This document shows positions 18,855 to 28,990 of a stretch of 64,000 nt of DNA, one piece after another. Each line of letters begins with the position of its first letter. Position 1 is the stretch's first letter. The stretch lies in NCBI RefSeq assembly GCF_000423225.1, contig NZ_AUHO01000006.1:682001-746000 (forward strand), written 5' to 3'. This DNA comes from Kaistia adipata DSM 17808 (lineage in GTDB: Bacteria; Pseudomonadota; Alphaproteobacteria; Rhizobiales; Kaistiaceae). The notes below the pieces were generated by a model. That model was not told where the DNA came from, did not search any database, and saw only the letters and a program-made list of their open reading frames with translations. The position numbers and the translations under genes are program-made.

Positions 18855-19883
18855 TCAGTCCTCGGCAGGCGTCGTGGGCTGACCGACAGGGCCTGGCCCG
18901 GACGGCGCTCCGGCGGCGACAGACGTGTCGCTCCCTACGTCCATGCCCGACGGCTTTGCCTGCCGGGCAGTTGCCGCCCGCTTCGGAGCCGAACCTTTCG
19001 AGACGGCCGACCGCTTTCGCTTGGCCGGCTTCGCCTCCACGGAATCTGCCGAAGCGCTCCCCTCCGCCTCGACCGCGCCGCTGACCGACGCGGCCTTTGC
19101 CGGGGCTTCTTTTCCAGCCTTCCCTGCCGTCGCCACGCGCTTCGGCTTCGCCTTGGGTTTCGACTTTGGCGTCGACTTGGGCCCTGACTTGGGCCCTGGT
19201 TTGGGCTTGGGTTCCGGCTCCAGGACTGGCTCGTCGGAACTGGCGAAATGCATCGCCTGCCCGACCCAGTCCTTGTCGACAATGGCGTCTCCGGCCTTGA
19301 GATAGACCGCGACCCACGCCACCTCCTGCGGGGTCCAGGATGCGATCTGGCTGAAGTGGAAGATGCCGACCCTGGCGAGCCGGCCCGCATGCCGCTTCGT
19401 CAGACCATGGATGAGATGCAGGGGATCCGCGCTGCCGTTACGCGGTGCCGGCAACGGCAGCGGCTGGAAGCCAAGCGCGGGATCCGCGCCCCCCGCCCCA
19501 TCGCTGTGTGCAGGCGGGACGCTCCCCGCTGCGGCAGGCGAAGCCTGTGCGGTTTCGGCTGAATCCGCAACGACGGTCGGCAACGCGTCCCAATGTCGTG
19601 CCGGCTCCACCGGCGGGATGACCTCCGGAATGTCCGCGACAGGCCGAAAGTCCGGCGGCGGGATGGGAACGGTCTGCGGCAGGGTCGCCGGCACCGAGCC
19701 GCGCCAGGGCATCAGAATGCGCTCGAGCGATCGTACGACGCCATCGAGGGCCTGGATGACGTTCGCTTGTGCCCGCCGAGCCCCCGTCAGGGCCACGGTC
19801 CGATGAAACAGGGACCCGACCAGGGCCCCGAAGATGAAGCAGACCGCCAGCGCAGCCCAGACTTCCGCCGCATGCCAGATCAT
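18855..19883 (-). CDS. membrane-anchored helix-hairpin-helix protein
   Basis: 342 residues, not matched to a named family. One N-terminal transmembrane segment (about 8-27, WAALAVCFIFGALVGSLF). A Pro/Ala-rich linker follows, then a conserved-looking helix-hairpin-helix block at about 155-213 (LHLIHGLTKRHAGRLARVGIFHFSQIASW). A Lys-Pro repeat tract (about 221-250) and a low-complexity basic tail end it. HhH blocks of this kind occur in alphaproteobacterial proteins of unknown role. ATG at 19883 overlaps the stop of a 45-residue ORF (ATGA). Confidence 0.7.
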   Translation of the reverse strand: MIWHAAEVWAALAVCFIFGALVGSLFHRTVALTGARRAQANVIQALDGVVRSLERILMPWRGSVPATLPQTVPIPPPDFRPVADIPEVIPPVEPARHWDALPTVVADSAETAQASPAAAGSVPPAHSDGAGGADPALGFQPLPLPAPRNGSADPLHLIHGLTKRHAGRLARVGIFHFSQIASWTPQEVAWVAVYLKAGDAIVDKDWVGQAMHFASSDEPVLEPEPKPKPGPKSGPKSTPKSKPKAKPKRVATAGKAGKEAPAKAASVSGAVEAEGSASADSVEAKPAKRKRSAVSKGSAPKRAATARQAKPSGMDVGSDTSVAAGAPSGPGPVGQPTTPAED

Positions 19884-20017
19884 CGGCCCGCATCCTCCCC
19901 CGCCGCATCGGCCGCAGGCAGACCGCGACGCGATCCCGTCGCCCACCATCCGACGAGGACACCCAGGCCCGCCGCGACAGCCAGGAACGGCCAGTAGTTC
20001 ACGATCACATAGGCCAT
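19880..20017 (-). CDS. 45-residue single-span membrane protein
   Basis: A small ORF found by reading the minus strand between two larger genes. It starts MAYVIVNYWPFLAVAAGLGV, one hydrophobic span of about 24 residues including two Trp (GWW), followed by a short soluble tail ending in EDAGR. AGGGGG lies about 5 bases before the ATG, and the TGA overlaps the ATG of the HhH gene (ATGA). It lies 8 bp after the OmpA/BON stop. Coupling at one end and tight packing at the other support it as real. Function unknown. Confidence 0.65.
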   Translation of the reverse strand: MAYVIVNYWPFLAVAAGLGVLVGWWATGSRRGLPAADAAGEDAGR

Positions 20018-20025
20018 GCCGCCCC

Positions 20026-22161
20026 CTACTGCCCCACGATCCCGAACTCGATGCGCCGGTTCTGCGCCCGTCCGGCGGCCTTGGAATTCGACGCTATCGG
20101 CCGGCTGCTGCCGTAGCCCACCGGCTTGAGGCGCTCGCGACGCAAGCCATCGGCGACGAGATGATCGACGACGGCATTGGCGCGATCGACGCTGAGGGCC
20201 TGGTTCTTGCGCGTGCCGCCCTGCGAATCCGTATGGCTGCCGATTTCAACCGTCGCGATCGGGCAGCGCTGGACGATGGCGGCGACCCGATCAAGCAGGC
20301 CGAAGCTCGCCGGCAGGATGCGCGCGGTCGAGCCGTCGAACTGCACCTTCTCGCGCTCGGTCTCGTTCCGCAGGGCAAGCTGGCACTGCGGACCGGTCAG
20401 CGGATCGCCTCCGACCGCGACCATCAGGGACGCCGTCAGCTCGAAATTCTCCGGCAGATCGGCCTTCAACGCGGCCTCGATCGCCTGCCGCGCGCCCTCG
20501 GAAACCGCGACGCCGGACAGCGACAACCGCGTATCAACGAGATCAAAGCGTCCGCCATGCAGCCGGCTGACGGCCTGGAGGGCGACGTCGACGGCATCGA
20601 CGAATCCATCGGGAACCCCGCCGGCGAGGAGAAGCCGCAGTTCGATGCGGTCGGAACCGAACTTCGGTCGCGCCGAGGCGACGATCTTCTGCACGACCTC
20701 GTCGGTCGGCACATAGCCGCTCAGCGTCAGCGCATCGGGACTTCTCGCCGCCGCGAAGACGAAGGGCGACACCGCGCCTGGCGACACCGCCGACCGGCGC
20801 AGCTCCATGCTGGCGGGAAGCGTCTTCTTCAACGCCTCGGTCAGGCTCGAATAGGCGGCCGAGGACGCGGCCTCGCCGACGATGTCGTATTTGCGCCCGG
20901 TGAGCGAAACCGAGCCCTTCTCCAGCAGCACCAGTTGATCGAGGGCGTATTTGAGCGCGCCGATCCAGTCCATCTTCGGATCGCCATCCGCGACGCGGAC
21001 ATGGTCGCTGATCGAATGCTCAGGGAACAGGCGCCGCGCCGTCGCCACGACCTCGTCATGCGCGACGATCGACGGCACATAGCCCGTGAGGACGACGGAG
21101 TCGCCGGCATGGTCGGCGCGCCAGACATAGGGATCGACGGCGGCGGGCAGCAGGTCGATGGTGCCGACGCCGACGCCGGCGACGCGCTTGCTCTTGCGCG
21201 CCTCGATCTCGGCGAGCGCCATTTCATAATCAGCAACCGTCTTCGCCTTGCCCTCGACCGAGAGCGACGCGCCATCGATGCGGATCTCGCCAGTGCTGAG
21301 GCGCGCCATCTGGTAGGCGGCGAAGACCGACGCGAAGGCGAATCCGTCCGGCACGCCGGAGGCAAGCTGGGTCGTGTCCTCCACCGGCGTGCCGGGAAGC
21401 GACGTCGCCAGCGCGTCAATGATGTCGCGGCGGACGGCGACGGACGGAACGAAGCCCGACATGCTGATGGTCTTGCCGTCATAGGCGAGACGCCAGGCGA
21501 ACTGTTCGCTGCGCGGCGGCAGGACGCGCACGTTCCGCAGCTGCCCGCCCCCGGGGGGGCCCGTCGACAAGGCCTGCGCCGCCTCGGTGAAGCGCGTCTC
21601 GTCGAGCGCGGTGCCGTCGACCGAGAGCGCCGCCCCCACCAGCGACACGCTGCCCTCGGCGAGCTCCGCCAGCCGCTGCATCGCAAAATCGGTCAGCACG
21701 AGGAAGCCGATCGGCTGCCCCCGCGCCAGTTCCAGCGTCTCGGTGATCGGGGCCGTCGGCCAATTCCGCTTGGCGGAAGCCAGTATCGCGAGCCGCGCTT
21801 CGTCCGAGGGCGCATAGCCCTCGATGACGATGCCGTCGCCGTCCCGCTTGGCGGACCATCGATAGGGAGACTGGAGGGGGATCACGCCGCTGCCGTCGAC
21901 GACGCGCGAAACGCCCCAGACCCGCTCGGCCGATTCGACCGCCAGCCGCTGCGCGAGAAGGGTCGGCGACGTTCCCATCACGGTCACCGAGCGGCCGCTG
22001 ACATTGGCCGTAGCCCAGGGCTGACCATCGATCGCGAGTTGCGCGTCGACCCGTTCGCCGATGTCACGCCCGATCCGACCCGACGTCATGCCAAGCGCGA
22101 CGACCGTCAGGAGCGTGATGACGACGAGTCCGGGGACAAGACAGCGACGCCATGCGTTCAT
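20026..22161 (-). CDS. OmpA-family protein with tandem BON-like repeats
   Basis: 711 residues (GTG at 22188 would add 9). An N-terminal membrane anchor (about 7-25, LVPGLVVITLLTVVALGMTSG) is followed by about seven degenerate BON-like repeats. These carry recurring phrases such as VTVMGTSPT, IVIEGYAPSDEA, ISMSGFVPS, VVLTGYVPS and LTLSGYVPTDE. The OmpA peptidoglycan-binding domain lies at about 600-705 (ATVEIGSHTDSQGG...LSVDRANAVVDHLVADG...VGYGSSRPI...NRRIEF). It likely links the inner membrane to the cell wall. First gene of a three-gene envelope operon. Confidence 0.85.
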   Translation of the reverse strand: MNAWRRCLVPGLVVITLLTVVALGMTSGRIGRDIGERVDAQLAIDGQPWATANVSGRSVTVMGTSPTLLAQRLAVESAERVWGVSRVVDGSGVIPLQSPYRWSAKRDGDGIVIEGYAPSDEARLAILASAKRNWPTAPITETLELARGQPIGFLVLTDFAMQRLAELAEGSVSLVGAALSVDGTALDETRFTEAAQALSTGPPGGGQLRNVRVLPPRSEQFAWRLAYDGKTISMSGFVPSVAVRRDIIDALATSLPGTPVEDTTQLASGVPDGFAFASVFAAYQMARLSTGEIRIDGASLSVEGKAKTVADYEMALAEIEARKSKRVAGVGVGTIDLLPAAVDPYVWRADHAGDSVVLTGYVPSIVAHDEVVATARRLFPEHSISDHVRVADGDPKMDWIGALKYALDQLVLLEKGSVSLTGRKYDIVGEAASSAAYSSLTEALKKTLPASMELRRSAVSPGAVSPFVFAAARSPDALTLSGYVPTDEVVQKIVASARPKFGSDRIELRLLLAGGVPDGFVDAVDVALQAVSRLHGGRFDLVDTRLSLSGVAVSEGARQAIEAALKADLPENFELTASLMVAVGGDPLTGPQCQLALRNETEREKVQFDGSTARILPASFGLLDRVAAIVQRCPIATVEIGSHTDSQGGTRKNQALSVDRANAVVDHLVADGLRRERLKPVGYGSSRPIASNSKAAGRAQNRRIEFGIVGQ

Positions 22162-22443
22162 CGCGGCACGGCTCCGGGTGGCAGGCACTCACCGGCATGA
22201 CGCAGCCTCGACAACCAGCCCTGTACGGCCCGTTGAATCGAGCAGCTCTTCATATCGCCTCCCTCCCGATCTCCGGAACGGAACGGCCCAAAGGGCTCCG
22301 AGTCCGGCAGACGAGTGACAGGGGCAATCCTCGCCGAATTGGTCGAAGCGCCGCAAGCGCGCGCAGGCCGTCATCCCCGGCAAGCTTGCCCGGAACATCA
22401 TGCAATCGAAAGGTGTTGCGCGAATGTCAGGCGCGACGCGCGC
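22162..22443. other. region upstream of the OmpA/BON operon, downstream of exoR
   Basis: About 280 bp with no supported gene. It must hold the OmpA operon promoter. I see no clear terminator for exoR here. Confidence 0.3.
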
Positions 22444-23283
22444 CTATTGGACGCTTTGCGGATTCTTGCCGATCCAGTCGTCGGCCATGGCGAGCGCCGT
22501 GCGCCGTTCCGTCTCGGTGGCGACCGAGAAGGCCTGCTCCTGCAGCTTCTGGATCCAGGCGTCCTCGGCCCGGGCGCGGTCCCGCGCGATGGTCAGGAAC
22601 ATCAGTCCGACGACGGGCTGGCGAGTGACGCCGTCGCCCTCGAACAGCATGTGCCCGAGCAGGGCCTGGGCGCCGACATTGCCCTTGTCGGCGGAGAGCT
22701 TGGCCCAGCGCGCCGCCTGGCGCGGATCGCGATCGCCGCCCTCGCCATCATAATACATGCGGGCCAGGCTGAGCTGCGCGTCCGAGTCGCCGAAATAGGA
22801 GGCGGCATAGGAGAACATCTGCCGGGCGCGACTGAAGTCGGGACGGATGTTGCTGTTCGGAATCCCGTCGCGATAATAGGAGCCGAGCGCGACGAAGGCA
22901 TTGGAAACGAAGCGGGCGGAAGGCGCGTCCGGATTGTCGTCGGCATGGGCGTCGGCGATCTCGCTGAACAGCTCGAACGCCTTCATGTCGTCCTTGGTGA
23001 GGCCGTCGCCTTCGGCATACATGCGGCCGAGCTTCCACTGCGCCACCGCGTGCCCCTTGTCGGCCGCGTAGGTCAGCGCCTCCACCGCTGTGGACTTGTC
23101 ACCCTGCTTGTAGGCGTTGAAGCCGAACCGGAAAGCCTCGCCCGGTGTGGCGTTGCGGTCCAGCGTTCGGGCGTCGAGCGCCAGGACCGGGCCCGACCAT
23201 GCGCCGAGGCTGGCCAGAACGGTGATGCCATAAAGGGCGACGCCGCCGAACGCGTTACAGAATCGCATTGCACGCCATACCAT
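22444..23283 (-). CDS. exoR: ExoR-like periplasmic Sel1-repeat regulator
   Basis: 279 residues. A signal-peptide-like N-terminus (GGVALYGITVLASLGAWSG) is followed by Sel1/TPR-like repeats: FRFGFNAYKQGDKSTAVEAL, AVAQWKLGRMYAEGDGLTKDD, DAQLSLARMYYDGEGG and GAQALLGHMLFEGDG. The C-terminal AWIQKLQEQAFSVATETERRTA resembles Sinorhizobium ExoR. In rhizobia ExoR binds periplasmic ExoS and holds down ExoS/ChvI signalling (exopolysaccharide, motility). Neither exoS nor chvI is in the window. Start at 23283 or 23268. Confidence 0.82.
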   Translation of the reverse strand: MVWRAMRFCNAFGGVALYGITVLASLGAWSGPVLALDARTLDRNATPGEAFRFGFNAYKQGDKSTAVEALTYAADKGHAVAQWKLGRMYAEGDGLTKDDMKAFELFSEIADAHADDNPDAPSARFVSNAFVALGSYYRDGIPNSNIRPDFSRARQMFSYAASYFGDSDAQLSLARMYYDGEGGDRDPRQAARWAKLSADKGNVGAQALLGHMLFEGDGVTRQPVVGLMFLTIARDRARAEDAWIQKLQEQAFSVATETERRTALAMADDWIGKNPQSVQ

Positions 23284-23446
23284 TCTTGCCGCTCGCGCCC
23301 GCCGTCGGCCGGATGGCCTTCAGGGTCGCCGTTGCGGGGATCTCTAACAGGTCCGCGAAAGCGCGGAATTCAGGGTTGTTCAGAAGATGGCCTTCGTTTC
23401 GGGCGAATCCGAGGCGGTTGCAGGCGCGAACTACTACGCGCGCCAT
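23255..23446 (-). other. possible short ORF upstream of exoR
   Basis: A 63-codon open frame with GGAG five bases before its ATG overlaps the exoR start by 29 bp. It begins MARVVVRACNRLGFARNEGH. Third-position GC is lower than in neighbouring genes and I recognise no family. It could be a leader or regulatory ORF, or chance. Confidence 0.2.
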
Positions 23447-23820
23447 CACAGCTCCGTGTACCCTTGAAGACCAACGAAATTTTCTGCCGACAATACGCAA
23501 GGTTTGTCCTATCCGCCCCCGGATGAAAGCGACGGTCGTTCCACTTTATGGCTGAAAGGCGGCAAATGAGGCCGCCCCTGGAGCCTGCCGGCGAGTTGCA
23601 ATTGTAGTGTTGCCCCACCGCAACATGGAATCGTAGCGCCTCCCCTTCGGCATTCAAGCAACCCCTTCGACGCCGGTTCGCGCGACGATGGACGGGCGGC
23701 GTCGACAAACCGGAACAAAAATGGAACACACTCGCGCCAGTCCCGCAGGCGTGGCAAAATTCCGTCTTGATTCGCCGCATCAGCCACGCCATTGCACAGA
23801 CCACACAAAAACGGATGACC
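23284..23820. other. intergenic region between divergent exoR and parE
   Basis: 537 bp with promoters for both flanking genes presumed. Base composition is lower in GC than in the genes. A short ORF (23255-23446, minus) is the only candidate gene. No palindromic operator or hairpin terminator stands out. Confidence 0.4.
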
Positions 23821-25863
23821 ATGGCAGAGATCGACGATCTATTCGGAGCCGGTGGAACCGCGCGTGCAGTCAAGCCGGCGGAGCCCCCCCGCGAGGACAC
23901 GGCCCGGCGGCCAACCGCCGCCGCTTCGGCCGAGGGAAGCTACTCGGCCGCCGACATCGAAGTCCTCGAGGGACTCGAGCCGGTGCGCCGTCGGCCCGGC
24001 ATGTATATCGGCGGCACCGACGAGAAGGCGCTGCACCACCTCTTCGCGGAGGTGATCGACAACTCGATGGACGAGGCCGTCGCCGGCCACGCCACCTTCA
24101 TCGATGTCGAGCTCTCGGCCGATGGCTGCGTGACCGTCACCGACAATGGCCGCGGCATTCCGGTCGATCCGCATCCCCGCTTCCAGGACAAGTCGGCCCT
24201 CGAAGTCATCATGACGACGCTACACTCGGGCGGTAAGTTCGACTCGAAGGTTTACGAGACCTCGGGCGGCCTGCACGGCGTCGGCGTCTCGGTCGTCAAC
24301 GCGCTGTCGGAGCTGCTGGAGGTCGAGGTGGCGCGCGGCAAGCGCCTCTATCGCCAGACCTTCTCGCGCGGCCTGCCGACCTCGACGCTCGAAACCGTCG
24401 GCGAGGTCCACAATCGGCGCGGCACGCGGACGAAGTTCCGGCCCGACCCGCAGATCTTCGGTGTCGGTGCCCATTTCAAGCCGGCGCGCCTCTTCGCCAT
24501 GACGCGCTCGAAGGCGTATCTGTTCGGCGGCGTCGAGATTCGCTGGAACTGCGCGCCGGAACTGCTCGAGCCCGATGCGGCGACGCCGCCTTCGGCCGTG
24601 TTCCATTTTCCGTCCGGCCTCAAGGACTTCCTCGCGGCCGAGCTCGACAACGAGAAGCTGGTCACGTCGCAGATCTTCGCGGGACGCACCGAAAAGGCGA
24701 GCGGCCACGGCGCGGCCGAATGGGCCATCGCCTGGTATCCCGGCGACGGCTTCGTCCGCTCCTACTGCAACACCATCCCGACGGCCGAGGGCGGCACGCA
24801 CGAACAGGGCCTGCGCATGGCGCTGCTGCGTGGCCTCAAGTCCTATGCCGAGCTCTCCGGCAACAAGCGCGCCTCGGCGATCACCGCCGAGGACGTGATG
24901 ACGTCCTGCGCCGCGATGCTTTCGGTCTTCGTGCGCGAGCCGGAGTTCGTCGGCCAGACCAAGGACAAGCTCTCCACGACCGAGGCGACCCGCATCGTCG
25001 AGAAGGCGATCGGCGATCCCTTCGATCACTGGCTCGCCGCCGCCCCGCAGGAGGCTTCCCGCCTGCTCGACTGGGTGATCGAGCGTGCCGAGGAGCGCCT
25101 TCGCCGGCGCCAGGAGAAGGAAGTCAACCGCAAGACAGCCGTGCGCAAGCTGCGCCTGCCGGGCAAGCTGGCGGATTGCAGCCAGAGCGCGGCGCAGGGG
25201 AGCGAGATCTTCATCGTCGAGGGCGATTCGGCAGGCGGCTCCGCCAAGCAGGCCCGCAACCGCGCCAACCAGGCCGTGCTGCCGCTGCGCGGCAAGATCC
25301 TCAACGTCGCCAATGCCGGCCGCGAGAAGATGGCGCAGAACCAGCAGCTCGCCGACCTGATGCAGGCGCTGGGCGTCGGTGCGCGCAGCCATTATCGCGA
25401 GGACGATCTGCGCTACGACAAGGTCATCATCATGACCGACGCCGACGTCGACGGCGCGCATATCGCGTCGTTGCTGATCACCTTCTTCTATCGCGAGATG
25501 CCTATGCTCATCGACAAGGGGCATCTCTACCTGGCCGTGCCGCCGCTCTACCGCCTCAGCCAGGGCGGCAAGACGCTCTACGCGCGCGACGACGCGCACA
25601 AGGAAGAGCTGCTTTCGACGGAGTTCAAGGGCAAGGCGAAGGTCGAGATCGGTCGCTTCAAGGGCCTTGGCGAGATGCTGCCAGGACAGCTGAAGGAAAC
25701 GACGATGGATCCCGACAAGCGCACGCTGCTGCGCATCGGCATCGTTGACGGCGAGGTATCGCTCACTCAGGATGTCGTCGAGCAGTTGATGGGCAACAAG
25801 CCCGAGGAGCGTTTCCGCTTCATTCAGGATCGGGCCGAATTCGTCGGCGCGCTCGACATCTGA
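23821..25863 (+). CDS. parE: DNA topoisomerase IV subunit B
   Basis: 680 residues; ATPase subunit of the decatenating type II topoisomerase. GHKL ATPase motifs are VIDNSMDEAVAGHA, DNGRGIP and the ATP lid GGLHGVGVSVVNALSE. The TOPRIM domain has IVEGDSAGGSAKQARNR and MTDADVDGAHIASLL. The C-terminus GEMLPGQLKETTMDPDKRTLLR is ParE-like. Its length (about 680) fits alphaproteobacterial ParE rather than the longer GyrB. ATG at 23815, two codons earlier, is an alternative start. Confidence 0.93.
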   Translation: MAEIDDLFGAGGTARAVKPAEPPREDTARRPTAAASAEGSYSAADIEVLEGLEPVRRRPGMYIGGTDEKALHHLFAEVIDNSMDEAVAGHATFIDVELSADGCVTVTDNGRGIPVDPHPRFQDKSALEVIMTTLHSGGKFDSKVYETSGGLHGVGVSVVNALSELLEVEVARGKRLYRQTFSRGLPTSTLETVGEVHNRRGTRTKFRPDPQIFGVGAHFKPARLFAMTRSKAYLFGGVEIRWNCAPELLEPDAATPPSAVFHFPSGLKDFLAAELDNEKLVTSQIFAGRTEKASGHGAAEWAIAWYPGDGFVRSYCNTIPTAEGGTHEQGLRMALLRGLKSYAELSGNKRASAITAEDVMTSCAAMLSVFVREPEFVGQTKDKLSTTEATRIVEKAIGDPFDHWLAAAPQEASRLLDWVIERAEERLRRRQEKEVNRKTAVRKLRLPGKLADCSQSAAQGSEIFIVEGDSAGGSAKQARNRANQAVLPLRGKILNVANAGREKMAQNQQLADLMQALGVGARSHYREDDLRYDKVIIMTDADVDGAHIASLLITFFYREMPMLIDKGHLYLAVPPLYRLSQGGKTLYARDDAHKEELLSTEFKGKAKVEIGRFKGLGEMLPGQLKETTMDPDKRTLLRIGIVDGEVSLTQDVVEQLMGNKPEERFRFIQDRAEFVGALDI

Positions 25864-25965
25864 TCGTCGCACAAGCGGCACGGACTGCCCATTTGGCCGG
25901 GCCTCGGGCGGTTCGCGCTTCCGCGATGCGGGCGCTTCGTCGTCCGAGCTCCAGGAGGATATGAA

Positions 25966-26409
25966 ATGATCGTTCGCGCAGCCTTGACGGCTTGCCTCCT
26001 GACCGTCGCCACGGTCGCTCCCCTGCGCGCCGATGCCATTTCGGACGGCGTCGCGGCGCTTTCCGGCACGGTGCAGGATGTCCGCACCGTCGGCACCTGG
26101 GAGAAGGACGACAAGAAGGGCCTCTATCGCGTCGTCATCGTGCGCAGCGGCCCCGAGCCGACCGCGCGGCTGTTCATCCAGTGGCTGGCCGTCGCCGAGG
26201 ATGGCACGATCACCATCGACCGCACGGTCGACATCAAGGAAATGGTCGAGCTCAAGCGCAATATCGGCGACGTCGTGATCGAGACGGACGAAGACGGGCT
26301 CAGCCTGTTTTTCGAAGTGATCGATCCGGCCACCGATGGCGCCAAGGATAGCTACGAGCTGTTCATTGGTGACGACGAGGCCTATCGTTTCGGCCCGGCC
26401 AGCAACTAG
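25966..26409 (+). CDS. secreted hypothetical protein
   Basis: 147 residues with a Sec signal peptide (IVRAALTACLLTVATVAPLRADA, cleavage about residue 24). The mature part is beta-rich with many acidic residues (VRTVGTWEKDDKKGLYRVVIV, LFIQWLAV, VVIETDEDGLSLFFEV) and has no cysteines. GGAGG about 8 bases upstream of the ATG supports the start. I do not recognise a family. Predicted periplasmic; function unknown. Confidence 0.75.
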   Translation: MIVRAALTACLLTVATVAPLRADAISDGVAALSGTVQDVRTVGTWEKDDKKGLYRVVIVRSGPEPTARLFIQWLAVAEDGTITIDRTVDIKEMVELKRNIGDVVIETDEDGLSLFFEVIDPATDGAKDSYELFIGDDEAYRFGPASN

Positions 26410-26555
26410 CCGCACCCCGCCGGCGGCTACGCAAATCGCCGCGATTCACCGAAACATTTGACAAGGCGACGCAAAACCTCGTATTTGCGTGCATCTTTCA
26501 TCGATGGCGACGTGAGGTTTGCCGTCCCATCGGGCTTTGGGCCCCTTTTCAAAAC

Positions 26556-28052
<1,497 letters not shown>

Positions 28053-28112
28053 CCTGACGGGGTGCCGCGCCTGCGGCGTCCCGAACTGCCGATATCGACG
28101 ATGTCCTGCCTG

Positions 28113-28139
28113 TCCCGCCTCGCGCGGGATTGGTTTTTT
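28113..28139 (+). terminator. Rho-independent terminator of the DEAD-box gene
   Basis: Stem TCCCGC/GCGGGA (28113-28118 and 28124-28129) with a 5-base loop, followed by TTGGTTTTTTA. It lies about 60 bp after the stop. Confidence 0.75.
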
Positions 28140-28348
28140 ATGGACATCGGCCAACGCACCGGACGGCTGGCCCAAGTCGCTCAATCGCTCAAATTTCGAA
28201 GACAATCGGCCAGACGTTGCAGCCCCCGGGGGCATGTGTGCGTCCGTGCCTATTTGGCGCTTGCTCAGCGATCAGGGAGCGCGCCGCCCTCCGGCGCGCC
28301 CACACCGCATTCTCGCCCGGATCGCTGTCCGCGTGGCCTTGAAGGCGC
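28140..28348. other. convergent intergenic region with GC hairpin
   Basis: Between the DEAD-box terminator and the Mla lipoprotein stop. A perfect stem GCGCGCCG/CGGCGCGC (28279-28299) is present without a T-run; it may be a Rho-assisted end for the minus-strand operon. No gene seen. Confidence 0.35.
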
Positions 28349-28990
28349 CTAGAGCCGCGGGACCGCCCAGGTCACGAGCTGCTGCAGCACCTCGTCCAGC
28401 GCCGCGTTGAGGCCGTTGACGGCCGCCGGCGCCGTATCCTCGGCAACCGGTACGGATGCCTGGAAGAGCTTCGCCTCCACCACCTTGCCGTTCCGGTCGT
28501 TCATGATCTGCGCGAAGATCTCGATCTCGGCGAAGCGCCCCGAGGGCGTGACGTTGAAGGCGAAGCTGCGGATGTTGGTCAGGAGCTGGTAGTCGATCGA
28601 CAACCCCTCGCCCGGCCGACCGATCGCGCGCACGCCCTTCGACTTCTCGAAGGCCTGGATGATCCGGCTCTGAACCACGCGGGGCAGCGTGTCGGGATAT
28701 TGCGCGTTCGGGTAATAGGCGACGAGCGCGCCACGCGTGACGACGATGCGCTGGCTCGCCAGCGTCTGCAGGGCAAACGGCTCCGGGACGAGAACCTGCG
28801 ACGACGCCCGCCCCTTCACGGCCGGCGCCGACTGCACGCCGGTGAGATCGTAGGTCGCCGGCGGCGGACTGGTCAGCAGCTTGCTGACGCAGCCGGAAAG
28901 CAGCACCGCGCAGAGCGCGGTCGAAAGCACCCCGACGGACTTCGCTCGGTTCAGGAAATGCATGGTTGGCCGTGCCCCGGTCTGCGTCAT
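28349..28990 (-). CDS. ABC-type transport auxiliary lipoprotein
   Basis: 213 residues. The lipoprotein signal ends in the lipobox LLSGC (about residue 33). The mature domain (YDLTGVQ...VLVPEPFALQTLASQRIVV...YYPNAQYPDTLPRVVQSRIIQAF) matches the PqiC/DUF330 auxiliary component of MCE transporters. It sits in the outer membrane or periplasm and is predicted to bridge lipid transfer. Its start overlaps the mlaD-like stop by 4 bp (ATGA). Last gene of a four-gene Mla operon. Confidence 0.88.
   Translation of the reverse strand: MTQTGARPTMHFLNRAKSVGVLSTALCAVLLSGCVSKLLTSPPPATYDLTGVQSAPAVKGRASSQVLVPEPFALQTLASQRIVVTRGALVAYYPNAQYPDTLPRVVQSRIIQAFEKSKGVRAIGRPGEGLSIDYQLLTNIRSFAFNVTPSGRFAEIEIFAQIMNDRNGKVVEAKLFQASVPVAEDTAPAAVNGLNAALDEVLQQLVTWAVPRL

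Noticed and set aside
19141-19240. Short tandem repeats as a CRISPR or DNA repeat
   Set aside because: They encode a Lys-Pro low-complexity linker within the HhH protein; there are no regular spacers.
19834-22200. 788-codon open frame antisense to the OmpA/BON operon
   Set aside because: The opposite strand has clear OmpA and BON-like motifs; this frame is Arg/Asp/Gly-rich shadow.
24220-26415. 731-codon open frame antisense to parE and the secreted protein
   Set aside because: Runs across two real genes on the other strand and resembles no protein family.
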